The notes under the pieces are model-generated. The model saw only the letters and a program-made list of their open reading frames with translations. It made no database searches and was not told the DNA's origin. 64,000 bases of DNA from Desulfitobacterium sp038181555 (GTDB taxonomy: Bacteria; Bacillota; Desulfitobacteriia; Desulfitobacteriales; Desulfitobacteriaceae), in the NCBI RefSeq assembly GCF_038181555.1, contig NZ_JBBWUA010000015.1, positions 6,396-70,395 on the forward strand. The letters are read 5' to 3'. This document shows positions 34,789 through 42,405 of the stretch, in pieces. The stretch's first letter is position 1. Each line of letters opens with the position of its first letter. A program made the position numbers and the translations under genes.

Positions 34789-35559
34789 GTGGACGAACTA
34801 GAAGATAAAAATACAAATAAATTGCACGATACGATTACTGCTACGGAGCTTAAGAGTAATCTTGGCGCCTACTTGGACTATGTGATTAGTGACAATGAAG
34901 TGGTCATCACTAAAAACGGTAAAAAGGCAGCAAGGCTCGCTCCCTATATCACGGACAGCGACCGTTATTTTCTCATGAAGGAGAAGGCTCTGGACTATCA
35001 GTATGGAGGCAAAAAGGTTTCCTATGAAGAATTTATGGAAATCTACGAAACGAGCGATTTGCGTTTAGAATTCATTAACGGTGAAATCGTGCAGTTAAGC
35101 TCTCCTAGCACTATCCATCAGGAGATTTCGGGAAACTTGTATGTTGAATTCAAGGAGTATCTCAAAGGAAAACAGTGCAAAGTGTTTTATGCCCCTTTCG
35201 ATGTCCATTTCCGGAAAGAAGGCTTCAAAGACCCTGACGTGATGCAGCCCGATTTGATTGTGGCCTGTGATATGGCTGGGAATACAAATGAGAAAGGCCG
35301 CTACATGGGCACACCAACCCTAGTTGTGGAGATTTTATCCCCAAGCACCCGGACCAAAGACATGGTGGATAAACTGAACACATTTATGATCTCCGGGGTC
35401 AGGGAGTTTTGGATTGTTGATCCCGATCAGGAGGTTATCTTGGTGTATGGGTTTAAAGATTTGGATATAGACTATTTTATGACTTATCGGAAGAAGGATA
35501 CAGTGCAGTCGTATGCGTTTCCTGACTTGGAGATCGTAGGGAGTTTGGTGTTTCCTTGA
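34789..35559 (+). CDS. Fusion of a Phd/YefM-like antitoxin domain to a Uma2 (DUF820) nuclease domain
   Basis: A 256-residue single chain. Residues about 10-55 (ATELKSNLGAYLDYV, DNEVVITKNGKKAARL) match Phd/YefM antitoxins, DNA-binding repressors. Residues about 75-255 form a Uma2 domain of the PD-(D/E)XK nuclease clan: LRLEFINGEIVQLSSPS, VMQPDLIVACD, PTLVVEILSPSTRTKD and REFWIVDPDQEVILVYG, with the acidic and VVEILSPS catalytic-type residues present. GTG at 34789 is chosen because ACGGAGG lies 11 bases upstream; GTG at 34777 overlaps that site. It may be a self-restrained toxin or a nuclease guided by the Phd domain. No separate partner gene is adjacent. Confidence 0.82.
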   Translation: MDELEDKNTNKLHDTITATELKSNLGAYLDYVISDNEVVITKNGKKAARLAPYITDSDRYFLMKEKALDYQYGGKKVSYEEFMEIYETSDLRLEFINGEIVQLSSPSTIHQEISGNLYVEFKEYLKGKQCKVFYAPFDVHFRKEGFKDPDVMQPDLIVACDMAGNTNEKGRYMGTPTLVVEILSPSTRTKDMVDKLNTFMISGVREFWIVDPDQEVILVYGFKDLDIDYFMTYRKKDTVQSYAFPDLEIVGSLVFP

Positions 35560-35667
35560 AGGGAACAATGACCAACCCAAAGCTTTGTAGCGGAGCAACA
35601 ATAGGAAATATAGTCAGCACCAGTTTTTGAGTAAGAGAGTGACTGCGCTGCACAATGGCAAAGACAA

Positions 35668-35705
35668 AGGCTACCCCGGAGATGCCTAGATCTCCAGGGT
35701 AGCCT
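35668..35705. terminator. Bidirectional terminator between convergent genes
   Basis: A stem AGGCTACCC-GGAGAT / ATCTCC-GGGTAGCCT with one internal mismatch and a six-base loop, with short T-runs on both strands. Confidence 0.8.
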
Positions 35706-35762
35706 GTTCTTATGCCCGCCTTTCCGCGGAAACGAACTTCAGCATGTTTTCAGGGGTTCTCA

Positions 35763-36674
35763 CTAATGTCCTTTGCAAGAGCGGGACAAAGTATGATCTT
35801 CATACTTAGCGATCAGAAAATTATGGAGCAGGGTAAGCGACGGTAAGACACTTTTCTGCGTTTTATGGATCAAGGCCAGGTTCCACGAAAAGGCGTGATC
35901 GGCAAGGGGGCAATTCTGCTCCACCTGAAGTTGCCGTGTATTCGGATAGGCGTATTCAATCATTACGCGATGCTCGTTCTCCATAAGGTAAAACGCCGTC
36001 TTGGCTGAGGGAATGACTTCGAAGTTGATTTGAACCCCGGCTTTTTGCATAGCGTCATAGAGCGGCTGCATAGTCAACTCTGGGGAACCCCAAACGAGAC
36101 ACTGTTCGCCGGCCAGATCCTCGATGCTGAGCTGTTCTTTTTGGGCAAAAGGGTGGGTTTCGGCAAAGGTCACCCCAAGAGGAAAGCTGCAGATGGGAGC
36201 GACGGTGATTCCGGGAATGTCGCAGTCCATCATGACCAGAATGGCGGCGTTCAGTTCTCCGGACAGGACCTTGGCAATCGTTTGATCAGCTGTCAGTGGC
36301 AATAACTCCAGCGGTAGTTCCGGGTGAGCAGTTTCAAACTCATCCAAGAAGCCGGGCAGCTTCGGGGTGAAGAACGGCAGAAGGGAGCTGGAAATACCAA
36401 GCCGCAGGGTCTTTCCCTCAACCGCGCTAATCTTCATGAGCATGGATTCATAGGTGTGAATTAGCTCTTCCGCATAGGTTCGCACCGTTTCTCCCGAGGC
36501 GGTTAAGGAAAGGCGGTTGTGTAAATTGCTGAAAAGGGTCGTGCCAAGCTCAGTCTCCAGGGAACGAATCGTCTGACTCAGTGCCTGCCGGGAGATAAAG
36601 AGGCGGTTCGCGGCTTTGGTATAATTCATTTCCTCGCAACAAATCAAAAAGGCCTTCAGCTTAAAAATAGCCAT
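35763..36674 (-). CDS. LysR-family transcriptional regulator
   Basis: A 303-residue regulator with an N-terminal winged helix-turn-helix (FKLKAFLICCEEMNYTKAANRLFISRQALSQTIRSLE, given here in outline) and a C-terminal periplasmic-binding-like effector domain (about 90-295). The ATG at 36674 is preferred because GGAGGG lies just upstream; a longer frame adds an unrelated N-terminus. It is divergent from the fumarate-reductase-like gene across a 124-base spacer with a perfect palindrome, the classic arrangement of a LysR regulator and its target. Confidence 0.92.
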   Translation of the reverse strand: MAIFKLKAFLICCEEMNYTKAANRLFISRQALSQTIRSLETELGTTLFSNLHNRLSLTASGETVRTYAEELIHTYESMLMKISAVEGKTLRLGISSSLLPFFTPKLPGFLDEFETAHPELPLELLPLTADQTIAKVLSGELNAAILVMMDCDIPGITVAPICSFPLGVTFAETHPFAQKEQLSIEDLAGEQCLVWGSPELTMQPLYDAMQKAGVQINFEVIPSAKTAFYLMENEHRVMIEYAYPNTRQLQVEQNCPLADHAFSWNLALIHKTQKSVLPSLTLLHNFLIAKYEDHTLSRSCKGH

Positions 36675-36688
36675 TTCATCCCTCCAAA

Positions 36689-36706
36689 CGCAAGCAATTG
36701 CTTGCG
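36689..36706. promoter_or_regulatory. Palindromic operator in the LysR/flavoprotein divergent spacer
   Basis: A perfect 18-bp palindrome CGCAAGCAATTGCTTGCG just upstream of the LysR start. It is a plausible binding site for the regulator controlling both genes. Confidence 0.55.
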
Positions 36707-36798
36707 CCTTGTGAAAATTATAACTGCTTTTTGAAGACTTGTAAAGTTGGTAGAATGTAGCTGCCAATACAAATAAGCACGAAAAGAGAGGGATTAAA

Positions 36799-38772
36799 AT
36801 GAAAAGGGATTATTCACGCCGCGACTTTTTGAAAGCCGCCGCCGCAGGTGTCGTGAGCACAGGTGCCCTGGGTATCCTTGGCGGTTGCTCGCCAAGTTCG
36901 AATACCAACGCCCCGAGGGGGACTTATACCCCAGGCACGTATACGGCCAAAGCCCAGGGGATAGGCGAGGTTACCGTGACCATGACCTTTGATGAGAACA
37001 GCATCACCGATGTAGCCCTTGACCTAGCCAACGAGACGGTAGGGATCGGCCAGGCGGCCAAGGATACCTTGATCGCGCAGATCCTTGACGGTCAGAGCGT
37101 GCAGGTGGACGGGGTATCCGGTGCATCCGTCACCAGCAAGGCGGTAATGCAAGCAGCAGCCGACTGCATCACGCAAGCCGGCGGCAAGGCTGTCCTTGTC
37201 TCCCAAGGTTCCTCTGCTGCCACAGGTGCCGACTGGCTCGGGGAGGCACCGGAGATTGCGGACAGCCAGATTGTCAAGACCTATGATTATGAGGTCGTTG
37301 TCATTGGCGCCGGCACCTCCGGCACCTTTGCGGCCTGCTCAGCCGTTGAAGAAGGAGCGAAGACGGTCCTAGTCGAGAAATTCGGCACGGATTTCGGCGG
37401 CTCCGGCATCCGCGATACCATTGCGGCTATTGGCACCAAACAGCAGATCGCCAACAAGGATAACCCGGATAAATTTGACGTGATACGCATGATGTATCAG
37501 CACTCCCAAGGTTATGGCGACCAGAGGCTTTACAAGGCGTGGGCAGATAATTCCGGGGAGGCGATCGATTGGTATACCGAGCGGATGGCCAAGCATGATG
37601 TAAAGATCCTCCATGAAGTGGACAACCACAACACCGGAGAAAAATTCGAATTTTATGATGTGGGCCATTCCATCCAATGGGAAGGAAAGGAATACAAGTC
37701 CCAATTCTCCATGTCACTCCTCCTGGACGATTACAAGGCCAAAGGGCTTGAGGTACACTACGAAACGGAGCTGATCAAGCTCCTCAAGGACGGGAGCAAG
37801 GTCACTGGCATTCTTGCCAAAACCGGCGATCAATATGTCCGTTACAACGCTGCCAAGGGTGTGATCGTGTGCACGGGGGGCTACTCCAACAACACCGGGA
37901 TGCTCCAGGCCCTCCAGCCCGAGACCCTAAAGATGACTGGGGTCAATTATTCCTTCCCGGGCAGTTCCGGGCAGGGGATCAAAGCCTGCCTATGGGCCGG
38001 CGGTAAAATGGACGAGACCCATGCGGCTATGATCTTCGACCGCGCCTGCGTAAAACCCGATGCCACCGGTCCGGAGGATGCGGGCTGGTTCTGGATGGGC
38101 TCCCAGCCCTTCCTGAAGGTAGACCTGAAGGGCCGCCGGTTCACCAATGAATCCGGCAGCTATGACCATATTCTGCATACCGCTTTCAACCTGTTGCCGG
38201 AGCATACCTATGCCATGATCTGGGACGCCAACCATCCTGAAGATATCAACCGCTTTGAGAGCCACGGTTGCTCCCGCCTCTATCCCCACGCCAACGGAAC
38301 GGAATCGGTTTTCCCCATGGAGTATATCCTGAATGTCATGAATCCCGATCTTCAGAAGCAGGGCTACATCGTCCAGGCCGATACCATCGAGGAACTGGCC
38401 AAGAAGCTGAACATTCCTGCCGATAACCTCAAGGCCACCGTCGATCGCTATAATGAGCTCTATGATAAGCAAAAGGATGAAGACTTCGCCAAAGAGCCCT
38501 TCCGCCTTTCCCAACTCCGCACCGCTCCCTATTATGGCACTCGCCAGTGTGGTGGCTACTTGATCGCCACCATGGATGGCATCAAGATCAACACCGACAT
38601 GAATGCTGTCGATAAAGATGGCAACGCCATCGAGGGCCTGTACGTGGCAGGAGACTGCTCAGGAGGGTATTTTCACGGCAGCTACATCAACCTGCTGGCC
38701 GGTGCCGCCGCCGGGCGGAGCACCACCTTTGGACGACTGGCAGGCCGCAACGCCGCCCGGCGGCCGATCTAG
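36799..38772 (+). CDS. Exported flavin-dependent fumarate-reductase-like enzyme with covalent-FMN domain
   Basis: A 657-residue enzyme. A Tat motif (SRRDFLK, residues 6-12) is followed by a lipobox-like LGGC (Cys30), so it may be an anchored lipoprotein outside the membrane. Residues about 45-130 form an FMN_bind domain with flavinylation motif DGVSGASVT (Asp104 to Thr112, FMN probably on Ser110). Residues about 155-650 form a fumarate reductase/succinate dehydrogenase-type FAD domain (VVVIGAGTSGTFAACSA, IVCTGGYSNN, GLYVAGDCSGG). The FMN could receive electrons from a quinol-linked carrier and FAD reduce an unsaturated substrate; fumarate itself is not certain. The gene is visibly richer in G+C than its neighbours, which hints at transfer. 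Confidence 0.9.
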   Translation: MKRDYSRRDFLKAAAAGVVSTGALGILGGCSPSSNTNAPRGTYTPGTYTAKAQGIGEVTVTMTFDENSITDVALDLANETVGIGQAAKDTLIAQILDGQSVQVDGVSGASVTSKAVMQAAADCITQAGGKAVLVSQGSSAATGADWLGEAPEIADSQIVKTYDYEVVVIGAGTSGTFAACSAVEEGAKTVLVEKFGTDFGGSGIRDTIAAIGTKQQIANKDNPDKFDVIRMMYQHSQGYGDQRLYKAWADNSGEAIDWYTERMAKHDVKILHEVDNHNTGEKFEFYDVGHSIQWEGKEYKSQFSMSLLLDDYKAKGLEVHYETELIKLLKDGSKVTGILAKTGDQYVRYNAAKGVIVCTGGYSNNTGMLQALQPETLKMTGVNYSFPGSSGQGIKACLWAGGKMDETHAAMIFDRACVKPDATGPEDAGWFWMGSQPFLKVDLKGRRFTNESGSYDHILHTAFNLLPEHTYAMIWDANHPEDINRFESHGCSRLYPHANGTESVFPMEYILNVMNPDLQKQGYIVQADTIEELAKKLNIPADNLKATVDRYNELYDKQKDEDFAKEPFRLSQLRTAPYYGTRQCGGYLIATMDGIKINTDMNAVDKDGNAIEGLYVAGDCSGGYFHGSYINLLAGAAAGRSTTFGRLAGRNAARRPI

Positions 38773-38872
38773 CGGCGAGGCATGAGCGTGTGAACTCTGT
38801 TTAGATGTTCAACGCTGCGTCTTGAAAGTCCAGAGTAATATTTAGTTGGCTTAAAAGCGAATAGGAATAATT

Positions 38873-38914
38873 AAAGCAGAAGGACTGAACTGCGTGTTTA
38901 GTCCTTCTGCTTTT
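38873..38914 (+). terminator. Terminator after the flavoprotein gene
   Basis: A 14-bp perfect stem AAAGCAGAAGGACT / AGTCCTTCTGCTTT followed by T residues. No gene is supported in 38773-39084; a minus-strand open frame there reads through the hairpin and overlaps the ferredoxin gene. Confidence 0.88.
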
Positions 38915-39084
38915 GGTTGTAGTTGATCGAAGACCTCGATTATGGCAGCTTTCAGGGGAATAGAATTGTAGGGATAGCTCCACTTCGTACTCGTATTTGA
39001 TCACAAGAAAGTTTACCTCTGAAATGCTAGAGAGCAATTCCTGCAAATAGCCAATACTCGTTGCCCATCCTCTCCTAGTTAAAT

Positions 39085-39807
39085 CTAAACCTCGAGGATT
39101 CGGCCGTTGGTTGTAATGGTGACGACTTGCCAGGGTATGACTTGGCCGCTGTTTTTGAGAGCAGTTTTCACAGCACTTTCCAAACCACCGCAGCAAGGAA
39201 CTTCCATGCGGACAAGGGTCAGGGATTTTGGTGAGTTTTGCTGCAGGATAGCCGTTAGTTTTTCACTGTAGTCCACAGAATCAAGTTTCGGACAACCGAT
39301 CAGGGTGATTTTGTTGCGCATAAACTCGTTGTGGAAATTCCCATAGGCGTAGGCGCTACAGTCGGCAGCGATCAAGAGATGGGCATTATCAAAATAGGGG
39401 GCGTTTGGGGGAGCTAGCTTGATTTGCACCGGCCATTGGTTTAGCTGAGATTTGGTCTCCGGCTGAGTTTCGGGTTTGTAGGTGGATTCGGGACGGCTCA
39501 GCAACTCAGCATGATTGCCAGGACAACCGCACGCTAAGGTATGTTCATGATGTTCATGATGGTGATGGTGGCCTTCCAGATGTTTTTTGACCGCTTCCTC
39601 ATCAAATTCGGCCGCTTCTCTTTCTTCAAAAGAGATCGCATCCATAGGACAGGCCGGAAGACAGTTGCCAAGCCCGTCGCAATAATCGTCGCGGAGCAGG
39701 CTGGCTTTACCGTCTACCAGCACAATCGCTCCTTCATGACAGGCGGTAATGCATAGTCCGCAACCGTTGCACGCTTCGCTATCGATTTTGATAATCTTTC
39801 TGATCAT
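39085..39807 (-). CDS. Two-cluster ferredoxin-domain protein with a histidine-rich segment
   Basis: A 240-residue protein. The N-terminal ferredoxin domain has ACNGCGLCITACHEGAI and a second cluster CDGLGNCLPACP. It is followed by a His-rich stretch (HHHHHEHHEH, about 80-89) and a CGCPG motif, then a C-terminal region with LLIAADCSAYAYG, LIGCPKLDS and VPCCGGLESAV. The cysteine pairs in the C-terminal part suggest additional metal or cluster binding. It may be an electron carrier with a metal-buffering segment; the partner is unknown. It is a single-gene unit. Confidence 0.8.
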   Translation of the reverse strand: MIRKIIKIDSEACNGCGLCITACHEGAIVLVDGKASLLRDDYCDGLGNCLPACPMDAISFEEREAAEFDEEAVKKHLEGHHHHHEHHEHTLACGCPGNHAELLSRPESTYKPETQPETKSQLNQWPVQIKLAPPNAPYFDNAHLLIAADCSAYAYGNFHNEFMRNKITLIGCPKLDSVDYSEKLTAILQQNSPKSLTLVRMEVPCCGGLESAVKTALKNSGQVIPWQVVTITTNGRILEV

Positions 39808-40030
39808 TATTGGACCCTCCTTTGAGATTATCCTTTTATTTTAGCATGAGGAAAGAAGAGAGGGTGTGCGAAAAGTCACGTTATTGCAAACCTTTACCTC
39901 TCATCTGAAGTTGTATTTTATTTATGGGTGTATCCCGCTGCCTTTATTGAACAGTAGCAGACAGAAATACCAGGATATTTAGAAAATGGAATAGCCCAAA
40001 GGTAGATAATAGCGACTAAAGAGTTGAGGG

Positions 40031-40056
40031 AAAAACGAGACCGCAGTCTCGTTTTT
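40031..40056. terminator. Bidirectional terminator
   Basis: An 11-bp perfect stem AAAAACGAGAC / GTCTCGTTTTT with a four-base loop, downstream of the DUF2922 gene. Confidence 0.9.
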
Positions 40057-40067
40057 CTATGCCCGGC

Positions 40068-40307
40068 TTAGCTCAGCGGAGGATCGTAAAGATCATCCGT
40101 TGAGGTACCCACGATTCGCGCATCCCGCTTGGAACTTAGCTCACCACCGGAAGTCAAGAAAATATTCTTCGCCAGGATTGTATCCATGACTACTTCAATC
40201 TCAGACTTCGTCAGGCCTTCCTTGGGATTGGCCACGGTGATGGTAAGGTTTTTTCCACCGGAAGTGGTAAACGTCAACCGCAGCACCTTCGTCGTCGTGA
40301 TAGCCAT
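40068..40307 (-). CDS. DUF2922 family protein
   Basis: A 79-residue protein typical of DUF2922: MAITTTKVLRLTFTTSGGKN, ANPKEGLTKSEIEVVMDTIL and the tail ELSSKRDARIVGTSTDDLYD. The function is unknown; DUF2922 and DUF1659 genes commonly sit together in Firmicutes. The ATG at 40307 follows a consensus AAGGAGGTGA. It lies 36 bases after the DUF1659 gene in one probable transcript. Confidence 0.88.
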   Translation of the reverse strand: MAITTTKVLRLTFTTSGGKNLTITVANPKEGLTKSEIEVVMDTILAKNIFLTSGGELSSKRDARIVGTSTDDLYDPPLS

Positions 40308-40343
40308 TGATCTCACCTCCTTAAGCTTGACGTCAGTGGGGGA

Positions 40344-40568
40344 TTATTCCTCCACTAAATCGTAATTTTTTCTGAGGATCGTCTGGATCACGGGATGAAT
40401 GCTTAGGCTGAATAGAGCTGCCGCTACATCGTAGATATCTTGATCCGAGGCATCAATTTTGACATCGTTCAGACTCTTTTGTCTGATCACCGGTGAACCG
40501 GCAGGGGTCTCCCCGACCTGGTATCTGATCGCTACGGTGGAACCCAGAGGTATCGACTGAACTGGCAT
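40344..40568 (-). CDS. DUF1659 family protein
   Basis: A 74-residue protein with the DUF1659 pattern: GSTVAIRYQVGETPAGSPVIRQ (in outline), LNDVKIDASDQDIYDVAAAL and LRKNYDLVEE. The function is unknown. It precedes the DUF2922 gene and shares its transcript. Upstream sequence is nearly repeated in front of the degenerate DUF2922 copy. A CATATGCTA about 60 bases upstream fits a CATANNNTA mother-cell -10, while TTGCCT-N17-TAAATA would fit an ordinary promoter; neither is firm. Confidence 0.85.
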   Translation of the reverse strand: MPVQSIPLGSTVAIRYQVGETPAGSPVIRQKSLNDVKIDASDQDIYDVAAALFSLSIHPVIQTILRKNYDLVEE

Positions 40569-40689
40569 ATCTTCACCCCCTTTCCCATCGATTGACGATG
40601 GCCTTCCTTGGCCCGTCTATTTAGCATATGAACAGGCACTAGGCAAAGGTCCCTGATAAGGGGGGATCAGAAAAATAAAAGGGGTATAA

Positions 40690-41030
40690 CTTAGCCAACG
40701 GAGGATCGTAAAGATCATCCGTTGAGGTACCACGAGCCGCGTATCCCGCTTGAACTTAGCTCGCCATCGGAGGTGAAGAAAATATTCTTCGCCAGGATCA
40801 TATCCATGACTGTTTCAATCTCAGCCTTTGTCAGATCTTCTCTGGGATTGGGCAAGGTGATGGTAAGGTTTTTTCCACCGGAAGTGGCAAACGTCAACCG
40901 CAGCACCTTCGTTGTCGTGATGGCCATTGATCTCACCTCCTTTTCCATCGATTGACGATAGCCTTCTGGCCTGTCTATTTAGCATATGAACAGGCACTAG
41001 GTAAAAGTTCCTGGCAAAGAGGGGAACAAA
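40690..41030 (-). repeat. Tandem duplication of the DUF2922 gene and upstream region
   Basis: 40690-40940 closely repeats 40068-40320, and 40930-41030 repeats the region 40574-40680 upstream of DUF1659 (shared TCTATTTAGCATATGAACAG block). The copies differ by scattered substitutions and small deletions. The duplicated unit is the DUF2922 gene with the shared promoter region. Confidence 0.85.
40715..40927 (-). pseudogene. Frameshifted duplicate of the DUF2922 gene
   Basis: The first 55 or so codons follow the intact copy (MAITTTKVLRLTFATSGGKN). A one-base deletion in the run after GAGCTAAGTTC shifts the frame, and a second deletion occurs in the GGTACC block, so the tail reads SSGIRGSWYLNG instead of SSKRDARIVGTSTDD. 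The RBS and ATG are intact, so a truncated 70-residue protein could still be made. Confidence 0.8.
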
Positions 41031-41055
41031 AGAATAAAGGGGGTTAAAGGGTGAA

Positions 41056-41109
41056 AAACAGCCTGTCCGCCAATACGAAGATGTATTCGCATTGGCGGAC
41101 AGGCTGTTT
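41056..41109. terminator. Long hairpin in a divergent spacer
   Basis: A 19-bp perfect stem (AAACAGCCTGTCCGCCAAT and complement) extended by CGAA/TTCG after one mismatch. It lies between divergent genes, where a terminator is not expected; T-runs favour the minus strand. It shares AATACGAAG with the palindrome at 57715-57756, so it may be a repeat element. Confidence 0.55.
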
Positions 41110-41187
41110 GATAGAAGGTGTTCACCACTGTGAGCAATATTCCATATGATGGAGATATAGTTAGTAAGGAAAGGGTCTGAAGTCAGG

Positions 41188-42018
41188 ATGGATGAATGGC
41201 TCACAGAACGAACGCCCCTCGTCATTGCGTCGGAAATCAATATCATTAAACAGCAAACCGGGAAAATCCTTTTGGCCGGTGCCATAGAGGTCGGCCGCCG
41301 ATTGAAGGAGGCCAGGGGGCTGGTTCCCTATGGGGAATGGTTGAAGTGGCTGGAAGAGTCTGTGAATTATTCAGATAGAACAGCCCAGCAGCTGATGCGC
41401 ATCTTCACTGCTTATGGGGGTCAACAGCTCACCACAGCGGACGTGACCTCCCAAGCACTGCCCGATCTAAGCTATAGCCAAGCGCTGATTCTCCTGGGCG
41501 TGCCGGAGGAAGAGCGGGCCCAGTTCATTGCTGAGCTGGACTTGGAAAGCATGACCGCCCGGGAACTGCAAAAGGCAGTTCAGGAGCGAAGCAAGGCGAT
41601 CGAAGAGCGGGATCAAGCTGTGCAGGAAACTGGAGTACTCTCAAAGACCCTGGAGGATCAGAAGGGCCAGATCGCCAAGCTGACCAAGGAGCTGGCTGAT
41701 CTAAAGCTAAAATCCGAGGGATTAAGCAAGTCCTATGCAGAAGCCATGACGAAAGCCGAGAGGCTGAGCCTGGAGTTAAAATCGCAGAAGGAGGATACCT
41801 CGGCCAAGGCCATCACGAGAATGAGCAACAACCTTATAGTTGCCTATCATAAGGCCAAAGCCAATCGGATCGCTTTTTTATATGAGAGTATAGACACCAA
41901 CTTCAAGGAATTGCTCAGGGAGCTGAAGGATTTCGAACAGAAGGAACCGGACACCTTTGAGGCGTATAAGAAGAAGATCGTTGATTTCTTGACCAATGGG
42001 CTAAAGGGGCAGATGTAA
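41188..42018 (+). CDS. DUF3102 family coiled-coil protein
   Basis: A 276-residue protein. Residues about 10-75 carry the DUF3102 pattern (LLAGAIEVGRRLKEARGLVPYGEWLKWLEESVNYSDRTAQQLMRI in outline), which resembles a helix-turn-helix regulator of phages and plasmids. Residues about 115-210 form a long coiled coil rich in E, K and Q, and a C-terminal helical part ends in VDFLTNGLKGQM. Likely DNA-binding, perhaps plasmid- or phage-derived. It opens the defence island but is 390 bases upstream of it. Confidence 0.75.
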   Translation: MDEWLTERTPLVIASEINIIKQQTGKILLAGAIEVGRRLKEARGLVPYGEWLKWLEESVNYSDRTAQQLMRIFTAYGGQQLTTADVTSQALPDLSYSQALILLGVPEEERAQFIAELDLESMTARELQKAVQERSKAIEERDQAVQETGVLSKTLEDQKGQIAKLTKELADLKLKSEGLSKSYAEAMTKAERLSLELKSQKEDTSAKAITRMSNNLIVAYHKAKANRIAFLYESIDTNFKELLRELKDFEQKEPDTFEAYKKKIVDFLTNGLKGQM

Positions 42019-42405
42019 GGTTGGCGGGAAGTAAGGATTGGTGCTCAAGTGAGCGGGGCCATGGGCGTCGCTTGTTTGGGGTGTGATATTTTATGCGAAT
42101 TGAAAAGGATGGAGATGATGTAAGGATGTAACCACTCCACCGATATAGGCTATTATAGTGGAATGATAACTCTTTCGAACCGCTGAACCTGGCATGTTAC
42201 TAAAACGATATATGGAGTCGCGAAAAAAGGTTACAAAGCCATTTCTTAATTAGAAATTTCGAGTGTCACGTTTTCTGTGATTTCAAAATTTGCTGCTATA
42301 AATCTATAGCCTACTCTAGGTTCATCAAATTTCAGACAATTCTTGATTTGCAAAGGAAATAGCTGTAAGTTGTCGAAATCTATATTTTAACAGAGAAGGA
42401 ATCAG
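42019..42405 (+). other. Spacer upstream of the Wadjet operon
   Basis: No gene seen. An A/T-rich stretch near 42240-42390 contains the palindrome TTTCTTAATTAGAAA (about 42244-42258) and probably the operon promoter; TATATT near 42381 is a weak -10 candidate. Confidence 0.5.

Noticed and set aside
38801..39196. A 131-codon minus-strand frame before the ferredoxin gene
   Set aside because: It overlaps the ferredoxin C-terminus out of frame and contains the flavoprotein terminator hairpin.
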